Positions 27,301-35,484 of a stretch of 64,000 bases of DNA are shown one piece after another; positions within the stretch are counted from its first letter, which is position 1; each line of letters begins with the position of its first letter. The DNA lies in the NCBI RefSeq assembly GCF_000317285.1, contig NZ_AJLN01000066.1, positions 1-64,000 of the forward strand, written 5' to 3'. This DNA comes from Chlorogloeopsis fritschii PCC 6912 (GTDB taxonomy: Bacteria > Cyanobacteriota > Cyanobacteriia > Cyanobacteriales > Nostocaceae). A program made the position numbers and the translations under genes. The notes under the pieces are model-generated. The model made no database searches and had not been told where the DNA came from. It saw nothing but the letters and a program-made list of their open reading frames with translations.

Positions 27301-29369
27301 TTGGTACTTCCTTCAACATAACTGTTCGCAAGCAACTGGAACATTTCTTGCGATCGCAGGCACAACAGGAACGCTTGCTTGGCACCATTACTCAACACAT
27401 CCGTCAGTCGCTCAATCTGGAAGAAATTCTGGCAACAACTGTAATTGAAGTACAGCAGACTCTCCAAGCGGATAGAGCCTTGATTTTCCAGTTGAATCAG
27501 GATGGATCGGGACAGATCATTCAAGAAGCCGTTATTCCTGATTATCCCGTCACAAATCAGATGCGTTGGCTTGATGAGTGTTTCCCAGATGAATGCTATG
27601 AGTACTATTGCCAGGGAAATGCTCGGATTGTGCCTGATGTGGCAAAGGATGATTGGGGAGCGTGTTTGGTTGAGTTTATGCAAGAAGTTGGCGTCAAGTC
27701 TAAAGTAGTTGCGCCGATTGTCCAATCCTTTGAAGGTTCCTCAAATAAAGTTTGGGGATTGCTCATTGTTCATGCCTGCTCCCACTACCGCCAGTGGCAA
27801 GCATCTGAGGTAGAGTTTTTGCAACAGCTTTGCAACCAACTAGCGATCGCCATTCATCAGGCAAACCTGTATCATCAATTGCAAATTGAACTAGTTGAAC
27901 GCAAACACACTGAAAAAGCTTTGCAAGCCGCACAGGAGAGTTTAACTATCGCCATCGAAGCCGCACAAATGGGAACGTGGCATTTGGATATTACTAAAGA
28001 TTTTGCCTCAAAGCGATCGCTGCGCCATGACCAAATTTTTGGTTACGACACACTGCAAAGTGAATGGGGACAGAAAATTGCTAGACGCCACGTTGTGGAA
28101 GAAGATCGCGAAATTTTTGATGCGGCGTTTGTTCGGGCGATGGAAACCGGCAAACTCGATTTCGAGGTACGTATTCAATGGCCAGATGGTAGTATTCACT
28201 GGATGGCGGCTCGCGGGCGTTTCTATTTTGACGACAACGGAAAGCCCGTATACGGTGGGGGCGTAAACTTTGACATCACAGATCGCAAACAGACAGAGTT
28301 GGCACTGCGCGAAAGTGAAGAGCGATTTCGCAGAGCCTTTGATGATGCTGCTATTGGGATGGCAATGGTTGCAATTGATGGCAGCTTTATTACGGTTAAT
28401 CGTTCGCTGTGCGAAATTTTAGGCTACTCAGAAGCGGAATTTTTAGCACTGACATTTCAAGATATTACTCATGCGGATGATCTACACAAGGCTCTCGATT
28501 ATCGACAGCGCCTCCTAGTTGGAGAAACTCGCACCTACCAAACACAAAAGCGATACATTCACAAACTCGGACATGAAGTTTGGATTTTGTTGAGTTCATC
28601 GCTAGTCAGAGAGCGGGACGGAAAACCACTTTACTTTATTAATCAATATCAGGATATCAGCGATCGCCAGCAAATTTCTCGCATGAAAAATGAATTTATT
28701 TCCATCGTCAGTCACGAACTGCGTACTCCATTAACAGCTATTCGTGGCTCTTTGGGTATTTTAGAAACCGGAGTTTTAAAAGATGAACCCCAACAAGCCA
28801 AAGAATTACTCCAAATTGCTCTCAAAAACAGCAACCGCTTAATGCGTCTTGTTAACGATATCCTCGATCTAGAACGCCTGGAGTCGGGTAAAGTCCGACT
28901 GATTATGCAAGAATGCGAGATTGGTGATTTAATTAAACAGGCAACTGAAACAGTGCAAGCGATCGCAGACGAAGCCAATATCACCCTCTGTGCCACATTC
29001 CCCAAAATTCAAATCTGGGCAGCACCCGATGCGATCACCCAAACCCTAATTAATTTGTTAGGTAACGCCATCAAGTTCTCACCCGTTGGTAGTAGTGTGT
29101 GGTTAAGTGCAGAATTATTTCCTGATCATGTTCTGTTCTTTGTGAGAGATAATGGACGCGGTATTCCGTCTGACAAACTCAAAACTATTTTCGGACGATT
29201 TCAGCAAGTAGATGCTTCTGATTCTCGTCAAAAAGGGGGAACAGGGTTGGGATTAGCAATCTGTAAAACCATCATTCGGCAACATGGTGGAAAAATTTGG
29301 GTAGAGAGCGTATTGGGTGAAGGAAGCACGTTTTATTTTACATTGCCGTTCGCGCAACCTGATACTTGA
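24381..29369 (+). CDS. Giant sensor histidine kinase: REC, eight PAS, GAF, HisKA-HATPase
   Basis: 1662 residues with no membrane helix, so cytoplasmic. Order: receiver (about 44-165, acidic pair Asp49/50, phospho-acceptor Asp93, Lys in YITKPFQ); PAS 1-3 (about 190-565); coiled coil; PAS 4-6 (about 620-990); GAF (about 1000-1170, lacking an obvious bilin Cys that I could place); PAS 7-8 (about 1180-1425); HisKA with His1445 in SHELRTP; HATPase with NLLGNAIKFSP, DNGRGIP and KGGTGLGLAI. The receiver is N-terminal, so phosphorylation may modulate rather than relay. A dispersed-repeat motif is embedded at 25299-25314. Confidence 0.95.
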   Translation: MSDLGMPPDREKVGMGFDREEVSTNLQPQEALCARSESTKPKENILVVDDNPDDLDFLIQILSKHGYQVQLVPSGKLALIAVESTLPDLILLDIMMPEMDGFEVCSQLKASAQTKDIPIIFLSVLHKTFDKVKAFSLGAADYITKPFQPEEVLARVENQLRIQRLTKQLVEEIKERNIAQEQLKNKEKHYRRLFEGSVDGIVLTDMQGRIIDCNASYQKMLGYSPEELKLLSFWDLTPIQWHCWEAEIVEQQIIERGYSDTYEKEYIRKDGTIFPVELTVYCQKNDCGQPEIMWANVRDISDASRQAATRLRKQAQQALEQSIIKNRALLDAIPDMVFRCHVDGTYLEFKPAKDLKPFVPPSKFLGKKIQKILPDQVAQKILQAQQQAILLGETQILEYQLPIDGRLHDYEVRIVACGSHENILFVRDITERKLTEAALAKSEQKYRNLVETSQNIIMSCDRQGAITFVNQAVKQIYGYDPKEMIGHPFTDFLPPEIAAKDLEVFQQLLNGTPVNLYETTHRAKDGRLIHLLFNAIALFDEQGQVIGTTGTASDITARKQTEEELQQAYKKLEEYNAELQATNQELQCMLEELQFFELERQQQYHQLIIEQKRYEDLFNFAPDGYLTTDATGIIQEANHAIAAYLSVDLKFLAGKPLANFISEGDRRAFRTQLNQLLSLQQKQTWELKLQPINGEPFAVEMTVAPVCGSSNQLISLRWLIRDITERKQAEAALRESEERFRQIAENIHQFFFVLSADSGEYLYLSPAYEKIWGQSCESLYQNPKSWLEFVHPDDRQLVLHSLYQKNEGKRVQREYRIIRDDGTTRWIFAEVFPILAQSGELLRYVGLAEDITERKSTEESLRESEHFLRSIYEGIEAAVFIVDVLEDGRFRYVGINPANERMSGLLSTEIAGRTPEQVLSPEDAQAVIDRYRTCVAARKPITYEESLVIQGKETWWITNLAPLQSEDGQIYRLIGTSFNITVRKQLEHFLRSQAQQERLLGTITQHIRQSLNLEEILATTVIEVQQTLQADRALIFQLNQDGSGQIIQEAVIPDYPVTNQMRWLDECFPDECYEYYCQGNARIVPDVAKDDWGACLVEFMQEVGVKSKVVAPIVQSFEGSSNKVWGLLIVHACSHYRQWQASEVEFLQQLCNQLAIAIHQANLYHQLQIELVERKHTEKALQAAQESLTIAIEAAQMGTWHLDITKDFASKRSLRHDQIFGYDTLQSEWGQKIARRHVVEEDREIFDAAFVRAMETGKLDFEVRIQWPDGSIHWMAARGRFYFDDNGKPVYGGGVNFDITDRKQTELALRESEERFRRAFDDAAIGMAMVAIDGSFITVNRSLCEILGYSEAEFLALTFQDITHADDLHKALDYRQRLLVGETRTYQTQKRYIHKLGHEVWILLSSSLVRERDGKPLYFINQYQDISDRQQISRMKNEFISIVSHELRTPLTAIRGSLGILETGVLKDEPQQAKELLQIALKNSNRLMRLVNDILDLERLESGKVRLIMQECEIGDLIKQATETVQAIADEANITLCATFPKIQIWAAPDAITQTLINLLGNAIKFSPVGSSVWLSAELFPDHVLFFVRDNGRGIPSDKLKTIFGRFQQVDASDSRQKGGTGLGLAICKTIIRQHGGKIWVESVLGEGSTFYFTLPFAQPDT
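25291..25320 (+). repeat. Dispersed-repeat motif inside the kinase gene
   Basis: GCCGCTACGCGTCTAC (25299-25314) is identical to 15278-15293 in the hairpin array. It lies in the linker between PAS 1 and PAS 2, where it encodes AATRLRKQ-type residues and keeps the frame. Confidence 0.6.
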
Positions 29370-29603
29370 GTGAATAACCCTAAAAATAAATTTAGTTGAA
29401 AAGAAATTTGATATTTTTTAATAGTCAGAATCAAGTTTTGTCAAGCAAAAGTATACTGGAGACAAAAACGATTGAAGGCAGACTCGTACCTCCGCGTAAC
29501 CTACCAGAGAAGAAAAGGGGATAGGTGATAGGGAAAGAAAATTTCATTCTTTAATTGGAATTAAGTTATAATTCTTCTCTCAACCAGTGTCCCCGATGAG
29601 TTT

Positions 29604-30446
29604 ATGAACACTGTCTATGTTTCAGATTTAGACGGTACATTACTGGGAAACAATGCAATTCTTTCTTCGTTCAGCAAGAAAGTCCTTCACGAACTCTTGC
29701 ATAAAGGACTACAGTTTACTGTAGCCAGCGCGCGTAGCGTTGTTTCTATGCAAGTGATGCTGAAGGGTTTAAATCTTCGTCTCCCGGTGATCGAATTTAA
29801 TGGTGCTTTTATTTCTGATTTGGATTCTGGCAGACATGAAATTATTAATTCTATATGTCCTGATGTAGTTGAAAGTATCTACAAACTTATTCTTGAGTTC
29901 GGCTGTGTTCCGTTTGTATCTAGTTTTAATGGTACAGAAGACTGTGCCTATTATAAAGATGTAATCAACGATGGTATGCGTTGGTATCTCAGCGATCGCC
30001 TAACAAACAAAGACAGAAGATGGCGAGCAATTGAAGATTTGACGCATTCTTTTTGCGAGCAAATTGTTTGTCTAACGGTAATTGGTTACGCACAGCAACT
30101 GCTCGAACTTCAAGGTGCGATTATTCAAAGACATGGAAATAGCACAGAGACACACTTGATCGAGAACCAATACTCTCCAGGGTGGTACTGGTTAACAATT
30201 CATGACTGCAAAGCTACTAAAGACCAAGCTATTCGGACTCTGGTAGATAATTATGGGTTAGGGGAAAGTGAGATTATAGTCTTTGGAGATCAAATTAATG
30301 ACATCAAAATGTTCAAAATAGCTGATCGTGCTATTGCGGTTGCTAACGCAGATGCTGAACTTCAGCGTTATGCGACATTGGTAATTGGCTCTAACACAGA
30401 AGATAGCGTTGTTAAATACATTCGCCAAGATTGGTTAAAAATATGA
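29604..30446 (+). CDS. HAD-family phosphatase (Cof type)
   Basis: 280 residues. The nucleophile motif is VSDLDGTLLG (about 6-15, catalytic Asp in DLDGT), motif II is TVASARS, and motif IV is VFGDQINDIKMF with the metal-binding GDQxND. The cap domain lies between (about 85-190), as in Cof-type HADs acting on sugar phosphates or cofactor intermediates. Substrate unknown. The stop is followed by a 155-base spacer; the gene appears alone. Confidence 0.92.
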   Translation: MNTVYVSDLDGTLLGNNAILSSFSKKVLHELLHKGLQFTVASARSVVSMQVMLKGLNLRLPVIEFNGAFISDLDSGRHEIINSICPDVVESIYKLILEFGCVPFVSSFNGTEDCAYYKDVINDGMRWYLSDRLTNKDRRWRAIEDLTHSFCEQIVCLTVIGYAQQLLELQGAIIQRHGNSTETHLIENQYSPGWYWLTIHDCKATKDQAIRTLVDNYGLGESEIIVFGDQINDIKMFKIADRAIAVANADAELQRYATLVIGSNTEDSVVKYIRQDWLKI

Positions 30447-30601
30447 ATTAGGTGTTTCCAATACTCTGAAAATAGGCATCAATTTAATGCAATGTTAATG
30501 TAGAAGTTGTTCGGCTTGGTGCCCAGCAGAGTGCGTAACAGGGAGTCATCAAAACACAGCCAACCTTTTGGTGTAGCCGGAGTTTCTAAAGGCAGGCGAA
30601 T

Positions 30602-31240
30602 ATGCATACTGTAATTACACCTGAAAAAATCGAGCTGCAACCTGGCACAGTCGTAAGGATGTTGGGAACTTGGCAAGACTATCAACTACTGAGTCAGCAA
30701 CTTGGCGATCGCTGCTCGCCTCGCATTAAATATCGATCTGGAGAGATTTTGCTAATGGCACCGCTACCAGAACATGGAAGAGATGCGAGCTTGCTGGGAT
30801 TGATAGTAACAGCTTTACTTGACCACTTAAACCGCAGATACGATTCATTTACGCCCATCACCATGAGCTTGCCAGAAGTCAGTGGCATTGAGCCTGACTA
30901 TTGCTTTTACATTGAAAATTGGAAATCCGTAGTAGGTAAAAGCCGTATCGACTGGCTCAACGATCCTCCACCCGATTTAGTAATTGAGATAGATGTTACT
31001 AGCTATACCGATATTAATGACTATCTCCCTTATCAAGTGCCAGAGGTTTGGCTATTAAAAAATAAGCAGCTATTAGTTTATAGATTACAGGGTGAAAATT
31101 ACGCAATTACAGAAAGCAGCTATTTTCCCAACGTCAAAGAAATTGTGCAGCAATGCTTGCAAATTGCAAACGAGCAAACAACAAGTGAGGCGATTAAGTG
31201 GTTAAGAAGCTTTTTGCATGGAAGTTATCTTGCTCCTTAG
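30602..31240 (+). CDS. Uma2-family putative endonuclease
   Basis: 212 residues of the Uma2 (formerly DUF820) family, abundant in cyanobacteria and with a PD-(D/E)XK nuclease-like fold. Visible features: SPRIKYRSGEILLMAPLPEHG (about 39-59), the acidic pair in SGIEPDYCFYIEN (about 95-107), PPPDLVIEIDVTS (about 121-133) and the C-terminal PEVWLLKNKQLLVYRL. The exact biological role is unsettled; members are often found near toxin-antitoxin clusters, as here. Confidence 0.9.
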   Translation: MHTVITPEKIELQPGTVVRMLGTWQDYQLLSQQLGDRCSPRIKYRSGEILLMAPLPEHGRDASLLGLIVTALLDHLNRRYDSFTPITMSLPEVSGIEPDYCFYIENWKSVVGKSRIDWLNDPPPDLVIEIDVTSYTDINDYLPYQVPEVWLLKNKQLLVYRLQGENYAITESSYFPNVKEIVQQCLQIANEQTTSEAIKWLRSFLHGSYLAP

Positions 31241-31283
31241 CGATATTACAGTTTCAGCAATTTTTCCATTACTAAAACCAAGC

Positions 31284-31727
31284 CTAAACCCAACTTTCCA
31301 AAGTAAATTTTAGTACTTGTCGCATTCGCTCAAAATCACTATCACATGAAACGACAATCAAAGAGTGACGTAAAGCTGTTGCCGCTATCCAAAGGTCATT
31401 TTCACTAATGCCAATAGTATTTAGTTTAGTTGTTTTACGTTTACTTTTTTTTTTCGGGCCAAATTGCTTGAGAATTTCTGATTTCAAATCACCGTAAATT
31501 TCTGTTGTTTCTTTGTCGATTCCATATAGGTTAATTCGTCGCAAAAACGCATTTATTTTAATTAAATTAGCAGCTTTTTGCTCAGAATTTTGTGCCATAA
31601 AGCGTAATTCCCCAGCAACAATGACACTAGTTGCTATTGGTACTTGACCAAGTGAACGCAAATGATTGGCCACATTAGGCACACCTTAAATCAAGAAGGA
31701 ACAGTGATTAGTGTCAAGAAGATACAT
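31284..31727 (-). pseudogene. VapC-type PIN toxin gene with an in-frame nonsense codon
   Basis: From the natural start ATG 31727 the gene reads MYLLDTNHCSFLI and then TAA (31688-31686), then continues in the same frame with GVPNVANHLRSLGQVP to 31284. The stop sits where a Gln (CAA) would be expected, so one C-to-T change explains it. The first PIN aspartate (LLDTN) is cut off; the rest (SENDLWIAATAL and VSCDSDFERM) is intact, 132 codons from a GTG at 31682. It starts 2 bases after its antitoxin gene. Readthrough or sequencing error would restore a toxin. Confidence 0.85.
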
Positions 31728-31729
31728 AC

Positions 31730-32002
31730 TTAAAATTCTAGTGGCATACGACTAGAATGAACTAATTGCAGACATTCTCTAATATCTGAACCTTCCCAAC
31801 TTCCTATAAATTCTAATAAATCTTGGGCAGTGGAACCTGTTAGAGTATGCTCTACTATCAGTGTTTGCTCTGGTTGTTTATTTGTAGGTATGTCGAGTTG
31901 TTGATGTTTGGCTTGCAAAAACTGAACAAAGTCTAAAATTTCCTGTAATAGCGGTTCAGGTAATTTTTCTAGTTCTTGAGTAATCTGTTCTTTAATTGTC
32001 AT
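31730..32002 (-). CDS. VapB-like antitoxin (DUF2281 type)
   Basis: 90 residues, partner of the broken vapC 2 bases downstream. The N-terminal segment MTIKEQITQELEKLPEPLLQ then EILDFVQFLQAKHQQ matches DUF2281-type antitoxins. The middle (TLTGSTAQDLLEFIGSWEGSD) and end are the toxin-binding part. With the toxin truncated, this antitoxin may be free to decay or may protect against another PIN toxin. It precedes aminotransferase-gene sequence by a 270-base spacer. Confidence 0.8.
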   Translation of the reverse strand: MTIKEQITQELEKLPEPLLQEILDFVQFLQAKHQQLDIPTNKQPEQTLIVEHTLTGSTAQDLLEFIGSWEGSDIRECLQLVHSSRMPLEF

Positions 32003-32272
32003 TGTTCCTCTATATTTATATTATTGCCAAGCCAGAAATAGCCTTATTAATTTTATTTATCAATCAAATTGTTGCTTGTCTAGCAACAGCCCAAGTTGTT
32101 AGGACATCAACAGATGATAAAACTTAGACACCAAAAGTCTTTTAACCCTGTCACCTGTCATAAATAATCTCTTCACTAACTTGCAGAAACTAAGTTCACA
32201 AATACTAATAGTAACAGTGGGCTAAGACTTGCGCCCAACCCACCCTACAGGTAAATTAAACTTGATTCTTAC

Positions 32273-33439
32273 CTAAATCCGCGACTTTACAAACTTCTCT
32301 AACCTATCCATCCCCTTTTCAATTGTGGCTAAATCGGTTGCGTAGGAGAGGCGAATGTTGTTATCAGCACCAAAAGCTATACCAGGAATTACTGCTACTT
32401 GCTGTTCTCCCAATAAGGCATCACTAAAATCTAGGGATTTTAGTCCAGTTTTGCTGATATCGGGAAACAAATAAAACGCGCCGTCTGGTTGGGGACAACT
32501 CAATCCGGGTATAGCATTGAGTCTTTCTAGCATCACCTGGCGGCGTTTAGCGAAAGCTTGGCGCATTTCTTCGACACAGTCTTGGGAATCTTCTAAAGCC
32601 GCGATCGCACCATATTGAGCAAAGGTGCATACATTAGAAGTACTGTGGCTTTGGATGGTAATTGTAGCTTTAATCATATCAATCGGCCCTGCTAAATAAC
32701 CAATTCGCCATCCCGTCATTGAGTAAGCTTTGGCAAAACCATTGCTAATAATAGTGCGAGCAAAAATTTCGTCTCCTAAGGAACCAATAGTCACGTGTTT
32801 TGCGCCGTCATAGAGAATCTTTTCGTAAATCTCATCAGAGACAACAAAGATATCTGCTTCTACTACTACTTCTGCCAGCGCCTTAATTTCTTCTGGCGTG
32901 TACACCATACCCGTAGGATTAGACGGCGAGTTGAGGATAAATAACTTTGTCTTGGGAGTAATTGACTTTCGCAATTGTTCAGGAGTAATTTTATACTCTG
33001 TAGAGGCATCTGTAGGAACAATTACAGAAGTTCCACCTGCTAGCGTTACCATTTCCGGGTAGCTTAACCAATAGGGAGCAGGGATAATTACTTCATCTCC
33101 TGGTTCAATTGCTGCCAGCATCAAATTGAACAGAGAATGTTTGCCGCCATTAGTAATAATGACATTTTCTGCTTTATAATTTAGACCATTATCGGTTCTT
33201 AGTTTTTTGGCGATCGCTTCTCTTAGTTTTGGTTCTCCAGAAGCTGGCCCGTATTTTGTTTTTCCTTCCTGTAAAGCCTTTTCGGCTGCGGCTTTGATGT
33301 GCGCTGGAGTGTCAAAATCTGGTTCGCCAGCGCTAAAACTACAAACATCAATTCCTTCTGCCTTCATTGCCTTAGCTTTCGCTGCGATGGCTAAGGTAAT
33401 AGAAGGTGTCACTTGACTTACTCTTCCTGCCAGCTTCAT
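32273..33439 (-). CDS. Aspartate/prephenate-type aminotransferase (class I)
   Basis: 388 residues from ATG 33439 ([13 protein letters not shown]), with TTAGAGA upstream; a 13-residue longer frame from 33478 is possible. It is a PLP fold-type I transaminase: [13 protein letters not shown] (Asn near the cofactor), [13 protein letters not shown], the Schiff-base Lys in [16 protein letters not shown], and IRLSYATD with the carboxylate-binding Arg. The [12 protein letters not shown] and [11 protein letters not shown] segments fit the bacterial subgroup Ib aspartate aminotransferases, which also accept prephenate in some cyanobacteria. It separates the two parts of the toxin-antitoxin hot spot. Confidence 0.93.
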   Translation of the reverse strand: MKLAGRVSQVTPSITLAIAAKAKAMKAEGIDVCSFSAGEPDFDTPAHIKAAAEKALQEGKTKYGPASGEPKLREAIAKKLRTDNGLNYKAENVIITNGGKHSLFNLMLAAIEPGDEVIIPAPYWLSYPEMVTLAGGTSVIVPTDASTEYKITPEQLRKSITPKTKLFILNSPSNPTGMVYTPEEIKALAEVVVEADIFVVSDEIYEKILYDGAKHVTIGSLGDEIFARTIISNGFAKAYSMTGWRIGYLAGPIDMIKATITIQSHSTSNVCTFAQYGAIAALEDSQDCVEEMRQAFAKRRQVMLERLNAIPGLSCPQPDGAFYLFPDISKTGLKSLDFSDALLGEQQVAVIPGIAFGADNNIRLSYATDLATIEKGMDRLEKFVKSRI

Positions 33440-33643
33440 CGTCTCTAAAATGATCCGTAAATTAGGTGTAAAATACATTCAGCCAAGGGAATAAAATCCC
33501 TATGAGCGATTGAAGTAGAACACTTCTTGCAATAAAATTCTCAACTATTCCAGAATATCTCAGAATCTCGATCGAGAATTCCACCTCTTGTCATGATTTC
33601 CTGAATTAGGGGATATCACCCCTCATCCGATTTCACCTGGAAA

Positions 33644-33811
33644 ATGCTAGAGAAGATAGAGCGTCTCAACAAACTCAGTCAAATCTGCTTCATCCCATTA
33701 ACCCCTGCAACGATGCGAAAAGCAGCAGAACTGTGGGCATGGGTGCGAAACCAAGGAAACCGACTGCAAGCAATAACAAGCTTTTCGCTTCTGTTATGGC
33801 GTAACTTCTAG
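33644..33811 (+). pseudogene. Remnant of a VapC PIN toxin gene
   Basis: The frame from ATG 33644 encodes LEKIERLNKLSQICFIPLTP, then ATMRKAAELWAWVRNQG, the middle of a FitB/VapC-type PIN protein. After NQG the expected KPTADNKALDGDVI is lost: the same frame gives NRLQAITSF and stops at 33809, while the neighbouring frame reads PTASNNK. So a single-base shift truncated it, and both N- and C-terminal parts with the catalytic acids are gone. Confidence 0.7.
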
Positions 33812-33896
33812 ATAACACTGCAACGTTCCCAAGCCACTGTCAAAGCGATCGCTGTAGTGCTTTTGCGTTATTTGTGGGCGATCGCCTCAATTATCT
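33798..33896 (+). repeat. ~100-bp direct repeat, copy 1
   Basis: GGCGTAACTTCTAGATAACA onward to CTCAATTATCT (33896) matches 34691-34791 in the same orientation at roughly 85% identity by eye; GCGATCGCTGTAGTGCTTTT is exact in both copies. The copy overlaps the vapC remnant end and touches the 3' end of the next PIN gene (33891). Confidence 0.85.
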
Positions 33897-34373
33897 CCCA
33901 TTAGGAATTAAAACTTTGAGCACTGAAACTGACTCCACCTCCATCTCACCCACCACCAAAACCCTCAACTCCGTCACCCGCTTCAAAGTTATATCATTAG
34001 TTAAAAACGCCTCACAACCAGCCATTAAAGCCGCCGCCACCTGCAACGCATCGAGTAACTGAAGGTTATAACGCACCCGAATTCTCGCAGCTTCTCGCGC
34101 AATAGCAACATGAATTTCCACAAAAACTACTTGTTCTTGTTGCAATACATCGACAAAAGCCTGCTCTAAATCCACTAACCCCAGACGGATAGCACCCACC
34201 AAACACTCTGATAACGTTATCCCAGATGCTACTGCTGTAATGTCAGTTTCTAAGCGATCAAAAATTGGATCGACTAAATCCACAAACTGCGGATTGCGTT
34301 CTACAAAATAAATTACGGGTGCTGTATCGAGAAATAAGCGAGAAACTCCAGCTAAGGCATCACTAATCCTCAT
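33891..34373 (-). CDS. PIN-domain toxin (VapC family)
   Basis: 160 residues, predicted RNase. PIN acids: Asp16 in LFLDTAPVIYFVE, Glu in ITLSECLVGA, Asp in LLDALQVAAAL, and Asp in FLTNDITL. The start ATG overlaps the antitoxin stop by four bases (ATGA), so the two are translationally coupled. Its 3' end lies on copy 1 of a ~100-bp direct repeat. The last ~25 residues (VLVVGEMEVESVSVLKVLIP) extend beyond the usual PIN end and may come from the repeat junction. Confidence 0.88.
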   Translation of the reverse strand: MRISDALAGVSRLFLDTAPVIYFVERNPQFVDLVDPIFDRLETDITAVASGITLSECLVGAIRLGLVDLEQAFVDVLQQEQVVFVEIHVAIAREAARIRVRYNLQLLDALQVAAALMAGCEAFLTNDITLKRVTELRVLVVGEMEVESVSVLKVLIPNGR

Positions 34374-34624
34374 TCCTCTCCTTGCAACAACCGTTCTCGA
34401 TGCTCATCTGCTTCTCGTCGAGTTCGCGAAACCCATTCCTGAGCATCTTCACTTAATAACGGATAGGGTGCCATACCCTTCAAATCGCTCCACTTGTGTT
34501 TTGGTTGCGCTTGAGTAAGATGTTTCTTCACAAGCTCCACCAAATACCCCATTACCGTCAATTGCTCCTCTGGAGTCAGTTGCTCAATCTCACTTAAAAT
34601 TTTTTCAAGTGACAGACTCATCAA
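34370..34624 (-). CDS. Antitoxin for the downstream PIN toxin
   Basis: 84 residues. The N-terminus LEKILSEIEQLTPEEQLTVM resembles DUF2281/VapB-type antitoxins of cyanobacteria, and the basic, charged C-terminus (SRTRREADEHRERLLQ) is a likely toxin-binding helix. It overlaps the toxin start by four bases. The TA pair lies between two direct ~100-bp repeats (33798-33896 and 34691-34791). Confidence 0.82.
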   Translation of the reverse strand: MMSLSLEKILSEIEQLTPEEQLTVMGYLVELVKKHLTQAQPKHKWSDLKGMAPYPLLSEDAQEWVSRTRREADEHRERLLQGEE

Positions 34625-34690
34625 CCTAACCCTTATTAACTGCTGTAAATTTTAGCGTCTCTACTCTTGAATATATCCCATCCTTCCTCT

Positions 34691-34791
34691 GGCGTGACTT
34701 CCAGATTACACTACAACGTCCCCAAGTCGTCGCTGCCAGGCGATCGCTGTAGTGCTTTTGGGTTGTTTGTGGGCGATCGTCTCAATTATCT
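34691..34791 (+). repeat. ~100-bp direct repeat, copy 2
   Basis: Second copy of the 33798-33896 sequence. It starts GGCGTGACTTCCAGATTACA and ends CTCAATTATCT at the 3' end of the ParE-like toxin gene. Both copies contain HIP1 octamers. With copy 1 it brackets a complete PIN toxin-antitoxin module. Confidence 0.85.
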
Positions 34792-35099
34792 TATTCATCA
34801 TCTTCTGAATCTTCAAAAAGGCTTTGGATGTCTCTTGCTCCATGCAGAACACGAATGACTTCTATCCCTTGGTTGATGGAACTGTAGAAAATTAAATAAT
34901 TCCCTACTGGAAAACTCCGCAGATTTGGCACTAAGGAGTCACGTCTTCTTCCCATACCTGGATTTGATGCCAGTATTTTGAGTTGGTTTTCTATTTTTTG
35001 TAGAAATCGATCTGCTTTTTCAAAGCTGTCATTAGCAATAAAATTCCAAATCTCCAATAAATCAGCTTCTGCAAGCGGCTTTTTGAGAATAATCGGCAT
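34791..35099 (-). CDS. RelE/ParE-family toxin
   Basis: 102 residues: KKPLAEADLLEIWNFIANDS, RFLQKIENQLKILASNPGMG, RRRDSLVPNLRSFPVGNYLIFYSS and IEVIRVLHGARD are the successive ParE/RelE elements. ParE members poison gyrase; RelE cut mRNA; which applies is not readable. The ATG overlaps the antitoxin stop by one base. The last ten residues are very acidic (EDSEDDE). Confidence 0.92.
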   Translation of the reverse strand: MPIILKKPLAEADLLEIWNFIANDSFEKADRFLQKIENQLKILASNPGMGRRRDSLVPNLRSFPVGNYLIFYSSINQGIEVIRVLHGARDIQSLFEDSEDDE

Positions 35100-35356
35100 T
35101 ATGGAGATTCTAACTCCTGCCGTTGTTGTTTTGCCTTGGCGATAATTTCATCCATGTTTAGAGGTGTAGAGTTTCCGCTCTCAATCCCAAGCTGAATCTC
35201 CCGACGCAACTCTGCTAGGCGTATTTCTTTCAAAGCATCCTGTTCTTTAAGAAGCCGTAAACTTTCCCGTATAACTTCACTAGCAGAAGTATACATACCG
35301 CTTTCAACTTTAGATTGCACCCACTTTTCCAATTCGGGTGTTAGAGAAACGTTCAT
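35099..35356 (-). CDS. ParD/CopG-like antitoxin
   Basis: 85 residues. The ribbon-helix-helix motif is at the N-terminus: MNVSLTPELEKWVQSKVESG then YTSASEVIRESLRLL, typical of ParD-type antitoxins that bind their own promoter. The C-terminal half (about 45-85) is helical and should bind the ParE-like toxin. It is separated from fbaB by a 407-base spacer holding two hairpins. Confidence 0.92.
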   Translation of the reverse strand: MNVSLTPELEKWVQSKVESGMYTSASEVIRESLRLLKEQDALKEIRLAELRREIQLGIESGNSTPLNMDEIIAKAKQQRQELESP

Positions 35357-35434
35357 ATGTTACCTCTTGATAGGCTAATACCAATAATTTTAGCGACAAT
35401 AACAAAAAATATCCAAATTTGTTATTGCTGTTGT

Positions 35435-35484
35435 TTGAAAAAAGCCCAAGTCAGTTCTGATGTGAATCAGTCTCTAAGGGCTTT
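35435..35484 (-). terminator. Rho-independent-like terminator, minus strand
   Basis: On the minus strand, AAAGCCC (35484-35478) pairs with GGGCTTT (35447-35441), followed by TTTC. Inside the loop a second hairpin CTGAT-TCAC-ATCAG is nested (35457-35470). It would stop transcripts coming from the fbaB side before they reach the parDE-like genes. Confidence 0.6.

Noticed and set aside
30479-30605. Minus-strand frame upstream of the Uma2 gene (ends TPKGWLCFDDSLLRTLLGT)
   Set aside because: The text looks protein-like, but no start site, family or neighbour supports it; it may be a remnant I cannot identify.
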